Assembly (NCBI GenBank): GCA_904419955.1
Contig: CAJFTO010000002.1
Location: forward strand, 144,982 to 208,981
Source of the DNA: Candidatus Roslinia caecavium
GTDB lineage: Bacteria; Bacillota; Clostridia; Monoglobales; Monoglobaceae
DNA: 64,000 bases
Direction: 5' to 3'
Numbering within the stretch: position 1 is the stretch's first letter; each line of letters begins with the position of its first letter. The position numbers were made by a program, and so were the translations under genes. The notes under the pieces were generated by a model. The model worked only from the letters and a program-made list of their open reading frames with translations, searched no databases and was not told the DNA's origin. This document shows positions 46,021 through 54,038 of this stretch, one piece after another.

Positions 46021-47406
46021 TCAGATATTTATCTCCCGCTTTCCGAGTTTTCTGTAAACAGTAAAATACATTGTTATAAAGCATGCGAGTCCGCCTACCA
46101 GGTTCGATATAGGCTCCGCCGCGAACACCCCGTAAACCTGAGGCGACCAGACGAGGGGGAGGAGCAAAGTCAGCGGAACGACGATTATAACTTTTCTGAA
46201 CAAGGAGAAGAACACCGCTTTCTTCGCCATTCCCATGGCCGTAAACACGCTCTGGCCGCAGAACTGAAAGCCCATAAAAAAGAAGCCGAAGAAATATACG
46301 TGCAGACAGCCGACGCCCACGCTAAGCGTCCGGGGATCCGAACTGAATATCCGTATAAACAGCTCGGGCAGGACCGATACGGCTATCCAGGATAGAACGC
46401 CGTAGGTCAGCACGATGTACGAGATATATCTGATCGTGGTCTTGACCCTGTCGTACTCCCTCGCCCCGAAATTGTAGCCTATTATAGGCTGCGAGGCGTT
46501 GGTAAAGCCCATGATAGGCATCGACAGCACGTCGCGAACCGAAGAGATTATCGTCATGATCCCTATGTATATATCGCCGCCGTAGGTCTGCAAAGTAGAA
46601 TTGCATACCATCTGCACGATACTGTTAGTGAGCGCCATAACGAAACCCGACATTCCCAGAACGAGTATCTTTTTAACGCGCCTGAGCTCAAGTTTCATCC
46701 GCTTGAGCTTTATCTTATATATCGCCCTCTTACCGGTCAGGAACAAAAAAGTCCAGGCGGCCGAAACGGCCTGAGATATGACCGTGGCTATCGCCGCGCC
46801 CCCGACCCCCATATCGAGCGCGAAAATGAATACCGGGTCCAAGATAAGGTTCAATACCGCGCCTATCGCGACGGTCAGCATTCCGATACCTCCGAACCCC
46901 TGAGCGTTGATTATGGAGTTGAGCCCCAGGCTCAGCATAACGAATATAGTACCCAAGAGATAGACGCTTATATACTCGTCGGCGTAGGGGAATATGTTCT
47001 CGCTGGCGCCGAGCGCCCTGAGCATAGGGTCCTTGATCAAAAGCCCCAAGACCGTCAGCGCCGCGCCGAGTATCAAGAGCAGGGTCATGGAGTTACCGAG
47101 TATCTTCTCGGCCTCCTCGCCGTTGTTCCTGCCGCGCTCTATGGATACCAGCGGCGCCGCGCCCATCCCTACCAGGTTGGAAAACGCGGTTATCATGGTT
47201 ATTATCGGCAGGCAAACGCCGACTCCGGTGAGCGCGTCCGGAGCGCCGCTTCCCATATGTCCTATATACATCCTGTCGATCACATTGTACAAGAGATTTA
47301 TAAGCTGCGCCAGCGTCATAGGCACGGCGAGCTTCAGGATGGTTTTCATTATTCCGCCTTTGGAAAAATCGTTGACCGTGTCCACGGCGGCTTTTTTATT
47401 ACTCAT
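46021..47406 (-). CDS. MATE-family multidrug/cation antiporter
   Basis: A 461-residue protein with about twelve hydrophobic helices in two homologous halves, beginning ILKLAVPMTLAQLINLLYNVIDRMYIGHMG, the hallmark of the NorM/DinF-type MATE family. Second-half motif IIGYNFGAREYDRVK is also typical. These export cationic drugs or metabolites using a sodium or proton gradient; the substrate here is unknown. It follows AGAGAGGG and stands alone, with no regulator adjacent. Lipid II flippases of the MVF group are longer and differ in motif, so they are less likely. Confidence 0.92.
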   Translation of the reverse strand: MSNKKAAVDTVNDFSKGGIMKTILKLAVPMTLAQLINLLYNVIDRMYIGHMGSGAPDALTGVGVCLPIITMITAFSNLVGMGAAPLVSIERGRNNGEEAEKILGNSMTLLLILGAALTVLGLLIKDPMLRALGASENIFPYADEYISVYLLGTIFVMLSLGLNSIINAQGFGGIGMLTVAIGAVLNLILDPVFIFALDMGVGGAAIATVISQAVSAAWTFLFLTGKRAIYKIKLKRMKLELRRVKKILVLGMSGFVMALTNSIVQMVCNSTLQTYGGDIYIGIMTIISSVRDVLSMPIMGFTNASQPIIGYNFGAREYDRVKTTIRYISYIVLTYGVLSWIAVSVLPELFIRIFSSDPRTLSVGVGCLHVYFFGFFFMGFQFCGQSVFTAMGMAKKAVFFSLFRKVIIVVPLTLLLPLVWSPQVYGVFAAEPISNLVGGLACFITMYFTVYRKLGKREINI

Positions 47407-47530
47407 TTATGCGACCCTCTCTTCATCATAAAATATATGCGCAAAAATCGTCGGAAAAACAAAAACAGCCGCAGGACGCGTCCGCGCCCCAAGACTGCCT
47501 TATTTCCAAACGCCGTAAAAAACGATCCGA

Positions 47531-48376
47531 TCAAACGCCGTACTCCTGTTCCAGTTTCGGATAGACCTTCTCCTCTATAAATATATAGCGCTGGAGGAGT
47601 TTTTTGACGTCGCTGTAATACTCGTCTATATTCATATCGATATCATAGTCGCTGGCCTTGGATCTGTCCTTGCGTATCTCGGCGAATTTTCTGTTGGCGT
47701 CTATTATACTGGTTCTGACCTCTTCATAATCGTCCCATATCGAGCTGATCTGATTATAGGTAAAGCCGTCTAATCTTTCGTTTATACTCCGTCTCAGGAT
47801 CATAGACAGATACTCCGCGGTATCGAAAAACGCCTTGCTTTCGTATCTGAGCGCGGACTTTAAATTATCCTTTATATACGCCTTGTTCAGCTTACCCATT
47901 CCGTTTCTGTCCATAAATTCGTTGGCGCAGACGTGAAGAACGTGTTCGTACGCGTTTTTAAGGTCGTTTATAGGCTGCACGAACGCGCGCAGATCCTGAT
48001 CGTATTCCTCCGCTAAAACGTACAGTTCCTTCGTCTTTAGGTGAATATATATTATCCTCTCAAGATAGTCGTCGTTGGTAAGCTCCGCCTTATAGTCGGA
48101 TATGGTCTCGAACAGGGCGTGCGCCGACGCCTCCATCGCCTCCTGATCCGCAAATTTCTTAGGCGTCGCCGGCTCCGCCGCGGCCGGAGCTCCGTCCTGT
48201 ACGTCTACCTTTTCCATCTCTTTGGTCTTGGAAGCGGCGTCGATATTTCTGGGAGCGCTCTCTTCAGACAATTTTCCGAGGTCTTCTTTTTCTATTTTGT
48301 TGGTATCCGCTTTATTTTGATTTTCTGCTCCGGCCTTAGCCGAGCCGTTTTGATTATTGTTCCTTCTCTTTTTCAT
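47531..48376 (-). CDS. Hypothetical helical protein with disordered N-terminus
   Basis: I do not recognise this 281-residue protein. Residues 1-80 are polar and low-complexity (Asn, Lys, Glu, Ala). Residues about 85-281 are predicted almost wholly helical with many Tyr, Asp and Glu (YLERIIYIHLKTKELYVLAEEYDQ). No signal peptide or membrane helix is visible, so it is probably cytoplasmic. It is the last of three co-directional genes (49207 to 47531, gaps -1 and 52 nt) whose other two encode membrane proteins, suggesting it may act at the membrane. Ribosome-binding site AGGAGGAGAGG. Confidence 0.65.
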   Translation of the reverse strand: MKKRRNNNQNGSAKAGAENQNKADTNKIEKEDLGKLSEESAPRNIDAASKTKEMEKVDVQDGAPAAAEPATPKKFADQEAMEASAHALFETISDYKAELTNDDYLERIIYIHLKTKELYVLAEEYDQDLRAFVQPINDLKNAYEHVLHVCANEFMDRNGMGKLNKAYIKDNLKSALRYESKAFFDTAEYLSMILRRSINERLDGFTYNQISSIWDDYEEVRTSIIDANRKFAEIRKDRSKASDYDIDMNIDEYYSDVKKLLQRYIFIEEKVYPKLEQEYGV

Positions 48377-48428
48377 AAACCTCTCCTCCTTCTTCGCAAA
48401 CTGTTTGAATATAAAAACTAAAGGCGTC

Positions 48429-48734
48429 TCAGCGATAACGTCTGCCTTTTGGGAGCTTGGACGGATCTGACTCCTTTCTCAGCTTGTTCATATCGAACAT
48501 GTCGCAGACGCTCCCGCTCGCCATACGCGGTTCGTCTATATAATTCCTTATGTATTCTTTATCGCCGTATTCGTCATAGAGCAGTTCCTCGGCGTCGGCG
48601 TCGGGGAAACGCGCGTCCAACAGTTTTTCCGACGACCTCGCGGACTGGATCGTACATATGATATACACCGCCGACACGACTACGCTCGCAACTGAGAAGA
48701 TAAACGCCGCCGTTAAATATGTCATTCCATTCAT
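48429..48734 (-). CDS. Small single-pass membrane protein
   Basis: The 101-residue protein has one N-terminal membrane helix (about 5-27, LTAAFIFSVASVVVSAVYII) and a charged soluble tail (DADAEELLYDEYGDKEYIRNYIDEP) ending in basic PKGRRYR. No family was recognised. Its ATG shares the last base of the upstream gene's TAA stop (TAATG), and GGAGGT lies within that gene, so translation is coupled. It is probably a subunit or accessory factor of the four-helix membrane protein upstream (inference). Confidence 0.65.
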   Translation of the reverse strand: MNGMTYLTAAFIFSVASVVVSAVYIICTIQSARSSEKLLDARFPDADAEELLYDEYGDKEYIRNYIDEPRMASGSVCDMFDMNKLRKESDPSKLPKGRRYR

Positions 48735-49207
48735 TAATCGACTTTTACCTCCTTTATTCCGAAATTAGAAGTAATAAAGATCGCTATCGCCATTATAAAC
48801 TCGATAATAAACCCTATTTGATTTATCCTGACAACATTCTGTCCGAAAACAGCCGGATCCCCCTCGAGCATAAGGTAGCCTATTATAGCCAAAAACAAAT
48901 ACGCCGCCTGCAAAAACGATACAAAATATACAACGCCGGAGCTCCCTCTGCCCATTATAAGCGTCATGGTGATCGCAAGCGCCGAAAGGAGTATCAAAAG
49001 ATACATCGGCTCGTTTGTGTTCATCATTTCGCTCCAATAATCTACAGCCTGGGTCCCGTCGGCGGAAAACATCGGTCTCAGCAGTATCGGAACGGCCGAC
49101 ATCGCCGCGCAGATAAGCCAAATACCAAACATTGAAAAGAATCGTCTATAGTTAAAATCAAGTCTGTTTTTCACCTTTTTATTGACATAGTCAATTCGGT
49201 TTTCCAA
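48734..49207 (-). CDS. Hypothetical membrane protein with about four helices
   Basis: The 157-residue protein begins with a basic cytoplasmic stretch (NRIDYVNKKVKNRLDFNYRR) followed by four hydrophobic segments near residues 25-43, 68-84, 90-110 and 128-147. No family was recognised. The start is a TTG at 49207 after GGGGAGGTAATTACA. It is the first gene of a three-gene unit with 48429-48734 and 47531-48376. Confidence 0.65.
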   Translation of the reverse strand: MENRIDYVNKKVKNRLDFNYRRFFSMFGIWLICAAMSAVPILLRPMFSADGTQAVDYWSEMMNTNEPMYLLILLSALAITMTLIMGRGSSGVVYFVSFLQAAYLFLAIIGYLMLEGDPAVFGQNVVRINQIGFIIEFIMAIAIFITSNFGIKEVKVD

Positions 49208-49360
49208 TGTAATTACCTCCCCTTTAAGTCCTACATCGCAGAAATTTAAGATAACTAAATATAATTATAATACAAAAAACAACATATTTCAAACTAAAGT
49301 TACCATAAATGCAGTACAAAGTCAAGCCGGAAAACCGGGATATATTATTGAAAAGATACA

Positions 49361-49404
49361 AAAAAGAGCGGAACATACTAAAGATTTGCTTTAATATATT
49401 CCGC
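49361..49404 (-). terminator. Terminator overlapping the end of the HPr-like gene
   Basis: On the minus strand GCGGAATATATTAAAG and CTTTAGTATGTTCCGC form a 16-bp stem (two G-U pairs) with a CAAAT loop, then TCTTTTTTG. The last codons and the TAG stop of the gene lie inside the stem, so coding and termination signals overlap. Confidence 0.9.
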
Positions 49405-49635
49405 CAGTTCTTCAATAGCCGCGTTCTCATCCGGACCCTCGGTCTCAAACCTGACCGTGTCGCCGCGTCTCGCCCCGATCGCCATCAAAACAAAATACTT
49501 ACTTATGTCCGCTCTTCGGTTCTCTTTGACCAAAAAGGTCTTGCACCTGTATTTTCCGGCTATTCGGATCAGATCTACGGCCGGCTTTGCGTGGAGTCCG
49601 TACTCGTTTACAAGAGTGTACTCGAAAACTCTCAT
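49378..49635 (-). CDS. HPr-like phosphocarrier protein
   Basis: An 85-residue HPr-fold protein. The active-site His15 is kept in EYGLHAKPA, with Lys17 in place of the usual Arg17. In the regulatory segment the normal N-L-K-S-I-M-G-V-M is D-I-S-K-Y-F-V-L-M: position 46, the serine phosphorylated by HPr kinase, is Lys, and Ser moves to 45. HPr carries phosphate from enzyme I to sugar permeases and, via Ser46-P, serves CcpA. This form could keep phosphotransfer but probably not normal Ser46 control. No enzyme I (ptsI) is adjacent. A paralogue with another role is likely, and a canonical HPr may exist elsewhere. Ribosome-binding site GAGGAGGCGAC. Confidence 0.85.
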   Translation of the reverse strand: MRVFEYTLVNEYGLHAKPAVDLIRIAGKYRCKTFLVKENRRADISKYFVLMAIGARRGDTVRFETEGPDENAAIEELAEYIKANL

Positions 49636-49656
49636 ATTCGTCGCCTCCTCTTATTT

Positions 49657-49671
49657 TTCAAAGCGCTTACA
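49657..49671. promoter_or_regulatory. cre-like catabolite response element
   Basis: TTCAAAGCGCTTACA between the promoter and the start of the HPr-like gene differs from the consensus TGNAANCGNTNNCA by one base. CcpA binding is inferred from similarity only. Confidence 0.45.
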
Positions 49672-49709
49672 AAATATTATTCCTTATTTTGTAAATACTT
49701 TGTTATAAT

Positions 49710-49738
49710 ATTAAACGATATTTATCCGGCAATGTCAA
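49710..49738 (-). promoter_or_regulatory. Promoter of the HPr-like gene
   Basis: Minus-strand TTGACA (49738-49733), 17-nt spacer and TTTAAT (49715-49710); the transcript leader of about 70 nt contains the cre-like site. Confidence 0.7.
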
Positions 49739-49740
49739 GT

Positions 49741-50202
49741 GAAAAAATAAATAAAATACGCGGCTCTCAGCCCATATTATATTTAATAATTAACAATATT
49801 TCTCTTAGTTTAACGCCGAATATTTCATAAATATAAACCGTCTGTTAAATCTCTGTTTCAGAATATTACAATATGTTGACCAAACCGCCTCGACTGTATC
49901 CGCAGTATGAACGCCGCTTCAAATCAGACGCGGCCGCCCTGTTCCCGCGCAGGGGCCGATCCCGCGCGAACCCGTTCGCCGCCTCTCCCGCCATACTCGG
50001 CGCCAACTCTCATCTCGCCCGCTCCGCAGGATAGACATGAACTAATATTCCTTTTTTAATACCTCTATGACGTTGTGAAATTAAATTATACCGTCCGGTC
50101 GCCGACGTATAATATCAAATTCGATCGATTTTTACCTCGCTTCAACGTTTTTGAACGCTTTGTTTACTCGTTCAAAAACCATGTAAATACGCTATATTAC
50201 AC
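49741..50202. other. Long intergenic region without recognised genes
   Basis: About 460 bp between the HPr-like promoter and the promoter at 50203. An AT-rich first part gives way to a GC-rich part (about 49880-50035). No open frame with a ribosome-binding site, tRNA or known RNA motif was recognised. Confidence 0.5.
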
Positions 50203-50232
50203 TTGACACCCGCGCCCGGGCTGTATTATAAT
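50203..50232 (+). promoter_or_regulatory. Promoter of the signal-peptidase-like gene
   Basis: TTGACA (50203-50208), 18-nt spacer and TATAAT (50227-50232), both perfect. The predicted leader is about 185 nt and rich in GC stem-forming repeats, for example GCGGCG...CGCCGC and GACGGCG segments; it does not match a riboswitch class I know. Confidence 0.8.
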
Positions 50233-50424
50233 ATATTGAGCGTCATAAGATCAATATGCGGCGGTAATAAACGCCGCGCTTATATACGCAAGCGGCGGTC
50301 TCTCCGGCTCGTTACTTGCGAAGCTAAACTCAGACCGGCGCTTCGCCGTCTCTTTAGAGATGCAGGACGGCGGCCCTATCGATCCGATTAATGATCTATT
50401 CGTATTACTGCGGGAGGATTTATA

Positions 50425-50991
50425 GTGGAAAAACAGGATATCAAAAATAAAAAAGTACGCGGAAGAAGCGTTATAAAAATATGTATCGCCATCGTTATCG
50501 CCGCGGCGCTGATATTCGGCGCGACAATGGCTCTGCGCAGCCGCGTGGTATCGGTCGTGGTGATAAACGGCGACGGAATGGCCGATTCTATGAGAGACTC
50601 CGAACGCTGGGCGGTCGACAGACTCAAAAAAGATTATTCCGAAGGAGACATAATCACCTTTAAAGAAAACGAAGATTCGGACAACGTCATGGTGTCGCGG
50701 GTCATAGCCGTAGCCGGCGACGAACTCTATATCGACTTCGAGACGGGCGACGTATACGTAAACGGTTCGGTCTTAGACGAGCCGTATATCAGCGAAAAGA
50801 CCAGCTCTAAGGGCAAATATATCGACGCTCTTATAGCTTCCGGCTCGTACGGTCCCGATAACCCTATCAAAATAGAAGACGGTCAGGTCTTCGTTATGGG
50901 CGATAATCGCAACAACGCCCGCGACAGCCGAAACTTCGGCCCCGTCGACGTCTCGCTAATCGAGGGAACCGTCTTTAAGCGTATAAGCTGA
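50425..50991 (+). CDS. Signal peptidase I homologue lacking the catalytic Ser-Lys pair
   Basis: The 188-residue protein has the S26 signal-peptidase fold: an N-terminal membrane helix (about 16-34), then boxes B to E. Box E, MGDNRNNARDSRNFGPV, is fully conserved. In box B the normal G-D-S-M-x-P-T-L reads G-D-G-M-A-D-S-M, with Gly51 in place of the nucleophile Ser; in box D the catalytic Lys before R-V-I is Ser91 (MVSRVIAVAGD). Both residues of the dyad are therefore absent, and the protein is predicted to have no peptidase activity. It could bind signal peptides or modulate an active paralogue. GTG start at 50425 after GGGAGGATTTATA. A sequencing error is unlikely to explain two separate substitutions in an intact frame. 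Confidence 0.85.
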   Translation: MEKQDIKNKKVRGRSVIKICIAIVIAAALIFGATMALRSRVVSVVVINGDGMADSMRDSERWAVDRLKKDYSEGDIITFKENEDSDNVMVSRVIAVAGDELYIDFETGDVYVNGSVLDEPYISEKTSSKGKYIDALIASGSYGPDNPIKIEDGQVFVMGDNRNNARDSRNFGPVDVSLIEGTVFKRIS

Positions 50992-51112
50992 ACCCGGCAA
51001 ATCTAAAGCGCGTTTTGTGAAATCGCAAAATAATAATACCAAATCATTCCTTTAATGTTACAGAAATATTACATAATTGTTACAAAAATAAGCGTTCGAC
51101 CCCTGTTCAGTC

Positions 51113-51141
51113 TTGCGCTTTTTTTATGTTTGTGGTATACT
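51113..51141 (+). promoter_or_regulatory. Promoter of the NAGPA-domain gene
   Basis: TTGCGC (51113-51118), 17-nt spacer and TATACT (51136-51141), about 30 nt before the start at 51178. Confidence 0.55.
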
Positions 51142-51177
51142 TGCTAAATAAAACGACATTTTTACGAGGTATAATAG

Positions 51178-52383
51178 ATGTATCAAGAAAGCGATAAGCG
51201 ATATAATAAAATAAGCGGAATATTACAGATATGTTACAAGCCGGCAGCGCTCCTTCTGGCTGTATTAGGCGCCGCGATACTTATTTATTCGGGCGACGCT
51301 TTTGCTATAGAATCGGAATACGACTACGACTATCAGATAGACGTTTCGGTATTTTCAAATATGGAGACCGGCAACATTTCTTCGGACACGCCGAGCGGCA
51401 CAACGGCTCAGATCGTTACCAACGGAAACTCGATCTCGATAAACGGATACGCGCGCACGCTCAGAGACAATCTGATCTACGCCGACGGCGTCGAGATGAT
51501 CTCTTTAAATTCGCTGCAGGATATACTCCAGTGCAGCGTGTTCTACGATCCGGAACTGTACACCGCGTACATAATACATAAGAAATATTCGATAAGAATA
51601 GCCCTCGGCAGCAACCTGGCGGTAATAAACAACGTATATACCGAAAATTGGGATTCAAACCTGATAAATTATAACGGCGTTCTCTACGTGCCGCTTAATT
51701 CGCTGATGGAGACGCTGTGGTACACGGTCGATACAAGCAGCGGCAGCGTTAACATCGTTACGAGTACGGTAGAGGGATATACTTATTCCTATAACAACGG
51801 AGTCAACGTGATGTACATAGACCCGCTCAATATCAAGGCGGAGCCTATAATAAACAAGAGTATAGAATCCTCGGGCAAAGCGAACTACAGCAACTCGACC
51901 TTCTTTGGCTGGGAGGCCGACGGAGACACCTATTCGGTCGGCATAATCGTCAGCGAGGGTCAGGTAATATCCGACGTGATCACCCACGGCTCGCCCGTGA
52001 CCACGCTGATAGTCCACTACGACGGTTCGGTGGAGATAAAGCGCGTATCAAATATTTACGAAGAGACCAACGTGCTGTTCGCGGTCAGCGGCTGCGGCGT
52101 TCTGCCGACGGTGACCTCCCGCGAAGAGGGCTTTACCGGAACCTTCGATATAGACAGATACACCAACAGAACATATATCGGCTACAATCCGGACATGGAT
52201 AGGATAGTCCTCTGCGTGAGCACGTCCACGACGCTCAGCCGCGCGGGTCAGGTTCTCTCAAGCCTCGGCTGCAACGCCGGGCTCGCCCTCGACGGCGGCG
52301 GTAGCGCGGGCTTCGGACTCTCCAACGGAACGAGGTTCAGCTCAGACGGACGTAAGCAGTACGCCGTACTTTACTGGGATTGA
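51178..52383 (+). CDS. Exported protein with copper-amine-oxidase-N-like and NAGPA (DUF2233) domains
   Basis: A 401-residue protein with an N-terminal membrane helix or uncleaved signal (about 23-40, ALLLAVLGAAILIY). Residues about 75-205 resemble the copper amine oxidase N-terminal stalk repeat (NGYARTLRDNLIYADGVEMISLNSL, YNGVLYVPLNSLMETL), a common cell-surface module in Clostridia. The C-terminal part (about 215-401) fits the NAGPA/DUF2233 phosphodiester glycosidase family, ending LALDGGGSAGFGLSNG, where the Asp and Gly run is conserved. Family members remove sugars linked by phosphodiester bonds from wall or capsule polymers. Substrate unknown. Ribosome-binding site ACGAGGTATAATAG. Monocistronic. 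Confidence 0.82.
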   Translation: MYQESDKRYNKISGILQICYKPAALLLAVLGAAILIYSGDAFAIESEYDYDYQIDVSVFSNMETGNISSDTPSGTTAQIVTNGNSISINGYARTLRDNLIYADGVEMISLNSLQDILQCSVFYDPELYTAYIIHKKYSIRIALGSNLAVINNVYTENWDSNLINYNGVLYVPLNSLMETLWYTVDTSSGSVNIVTSTVEGYTYSYNNGVNVMYIDPLNIKAEPIINKSIESSGKANYSNSTFFGWEADGDTYSVGIIVSEGQVISDVITHGSPVTTLIVHYDGSVEIKRVSNIYEETNVLFAVSGCGVLPTVTSREEGFTGTFDIDRYTNRTYIGYNPDMDRIVLCVSTSTTLSRAGQVLSSLGCNAGLALDGGGSAGFGLSNGTRFSSDGRKQYAVLYWD

Positions 52384-52409
52384 TCTCATAATATTTTTAA
52401 GACTGCATG

Positions 52410-52455
52410 AGTACGAACACAAACGTTTTCAAGGCGCGCGTGTTCGTACTTTTTA
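52410..52455 (+). terminator. Rho-independent terminator of the NAGPA-domain gene
   Basis: AGTACGAACAC and GTGTTCGTACT form a perfect 11-bp stem around a 19-nt loop, followed by TTTTT. Confidence 0.88.
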
Positions 52456-52613
52456 TGTTTAGACAAATTTTATAACCTGTTCCCGATTCTCAATATAGCG
52501 TTTTCAGGTTTAATATGATTTATATCATATTTTCGGCTGCGATATAACTCATAAATCCCGAAACGGATAATATACTTTAAACAAGAATAATATCTTATTT
52601 AAAGGTGATACGC

Positions 52614-53639
52614 TTGAAATACTTAAAACTATCCGTGGTCTATCTTGGGCTGATAATAGGCGCGGGCTTTGCTTCGGGTCGCGAGATACTCGAATATTTT
52701 GTCTTCTGTTCTACAAAAGACGTCACGGGGCTTGTTGCGGCGACCTTCTTTTTTATATTCATCCTCTACATAATAGCCTCGACAGCGAATAAGTACGCGC
52801 TGGACGACTTTAACGCTTACGTCGAACACGTAGCGGGCGGAGCCGCGTTTTATTTTAAAATAGCGATCCTGCTGACCATGGCGGCCGGCTACGCGGTCAT
52901 GCTCTCTTGCAGCGGCGCGTCGGCGCGGGATATTTTCGGCATATCTAACCTCTGGGGCGTTCTCGGAATGTCGGCTCTTTGCTTTATCGTATTCGTCTTC
53001 GATATCAAAGGCTTCGCGGCGCTGAGCGTATTTCTTGTGCCGATCCTTGTGATAGGGATCGGTTTCCTAAGCGTCGCCGTAGTCCTGACCGACCCGGCTC
53101 AGGGCGCGTTCCTGGACTCGCTGTTTTCGGGAGCGGTAAACCGCAACGCCCTGCTAAACGCTATCTACTACGTCAGCTACAACACTCTGTGCGCCGCGGC
53201 GGTCGTCGTTCCCCTCTGCCGGAACGCCGATAACAAGAAACTGCTTATTACCTGCTGCTCGGCCGGGGCGGCGCTCGGACTGCTGATATTTTTAGTCTGG
53301 CTCGCGCTGTCTATGAATATATCGTCGGTCTGGTACGAGGATCTGCCTCTGCTCAAACTCGCCGGAAACTACGGCGAACTCGCCCGGTACGCCTACGGTC
53401 TGATCCTGACGTTCGCCATCTTCACCACCGCCGCGTCCCAAGGACTCGGGATCCTGAGCTATGTTAAGACAAAAAACAAGCTCGTGCGAGCCGGAGCCGC
53501 CTTGGCGTTTTGCCTGGCGATGATCCCGTTCGGCCTGCGTAGCTTTTCATCCTTAGTCGCGGAAATATACCGCCTTCAAGGCCTCGTCGGACTGGTCTGG
53601 CTTATTATGATAATAGTGAACTGGAGCCGCAGCGATTAG
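52614..53639 (+). CDS. YkvI-like multispanning membrane protein
   Basis: The 341-residue protein has about ten hydrophobic helices and begins MKYLKLSVVYLGLIIGAGFASGREILEYF, where IGAGFASGREI is the hallmark of the YkvI family, distant relatives of LeuT-fold transporters (unwound TM1 GAGFASG). Its substrate is not established. I choose the TTG at 52614 because AAAGGTGATACGC gives normal spacing; a GTG at 52605 overlaps that site. It stands alone; downstream is a long non-coding repeat region. Confidence 0.85.
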   Translation: MKYLKLSVVYLGLIIGAGFASGREILEYFVFCSTKDVTGLVAATFFFIFILYIIASTANKYALDDFNAYVEHVAGGAAFYFKIAILLTMAAGYAVMLSCSGASARDIFGISNLWGVLGMSALCFIVFVFDIKGFAALSVFLVPILVIGIGFLSVAVVLTDPAQGAFLDSLFSGAVNRNALLNAIYYVSYNTLCAAAVVVPLCRNADNKKLLITCCSAGAALGLLIFLVWLALSMNISSVWYEDLPLLKLAGNYGELARYAYGLILTFAIFTTAASQGLGILSYVKTKNKLVRAGAALAFCLAMIPFGLRSFSSLVAEIYRLQGLVGLVWLIMIIVNWSRSD

Positions 53640-53663
53640 AAAACATAGAGATGAGCTATTAAA

Positions 53664-53801
53664 GAATAGCGAACAGAAGTCCAAAACGCTTCTGTAACGT
53701 AAAAAACGGCGGCTGTAACCGTATAGGAAGACAAAGTATTCCCTTGCAAACAAAACCGCTTAGGCGTTATACAAGCAAATTTTACCCCCTATTCGCTATT
53801 C
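53664..53801. repeat. Dispersed non-coding repeat, copy A, with terminal inverted repeats
   Basis: The copy is bounded by GAATAGCGAA (53664-53673) and its exact reverse complement TTCGCTATTC (53792-53801), like a small non-autonomous element. Its inner part (CGCTTAGGCGTTATACAA) recurs in copy B and, more divergent, in copies C and D. Confidence 0.65.
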
Positions 53802-53833
53802 GTTTAATCGCCGCGTCAATTTACAATTCTTTT

Positions 53834-53935
53834 ACAAAGTATTCCCTTTCCGCAAACAGAACCGCTTAGGCGTTATACAAACAAATTTCGCCCCCCTATT
53901 CGCTATTCGCTAATCACTAATAGCTACGTTGGGGG
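53834..53935. repeat. Dispersed non-coding repeat, copy B
   Basis: From ACAAAGTATTCCC to CTATTCGCTATTCG this matches the right half of copy A closely, and then continues with CTAATCACTAATAGC. The left half of the element is missing or diverged. Confidence 0.65.
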
Positions 53936-54038
53936 AAATAGGGGACTTTTTTCTCTATTCTTTACGTATATTTTTTTTATTATATATTTTATTATTTTTT
54001 TATTTTATTTTACGGTATTAAAAAAATACTCACCAAAC

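Noticed and set aside
50233..50424. A c-di-GMP, SAM, TPP or other known riboswitch in the leader of the signal-peptidase-like gene
   Set aside because: I compared the visible conserved cores from memory and none matched; only generic GC stems are present.
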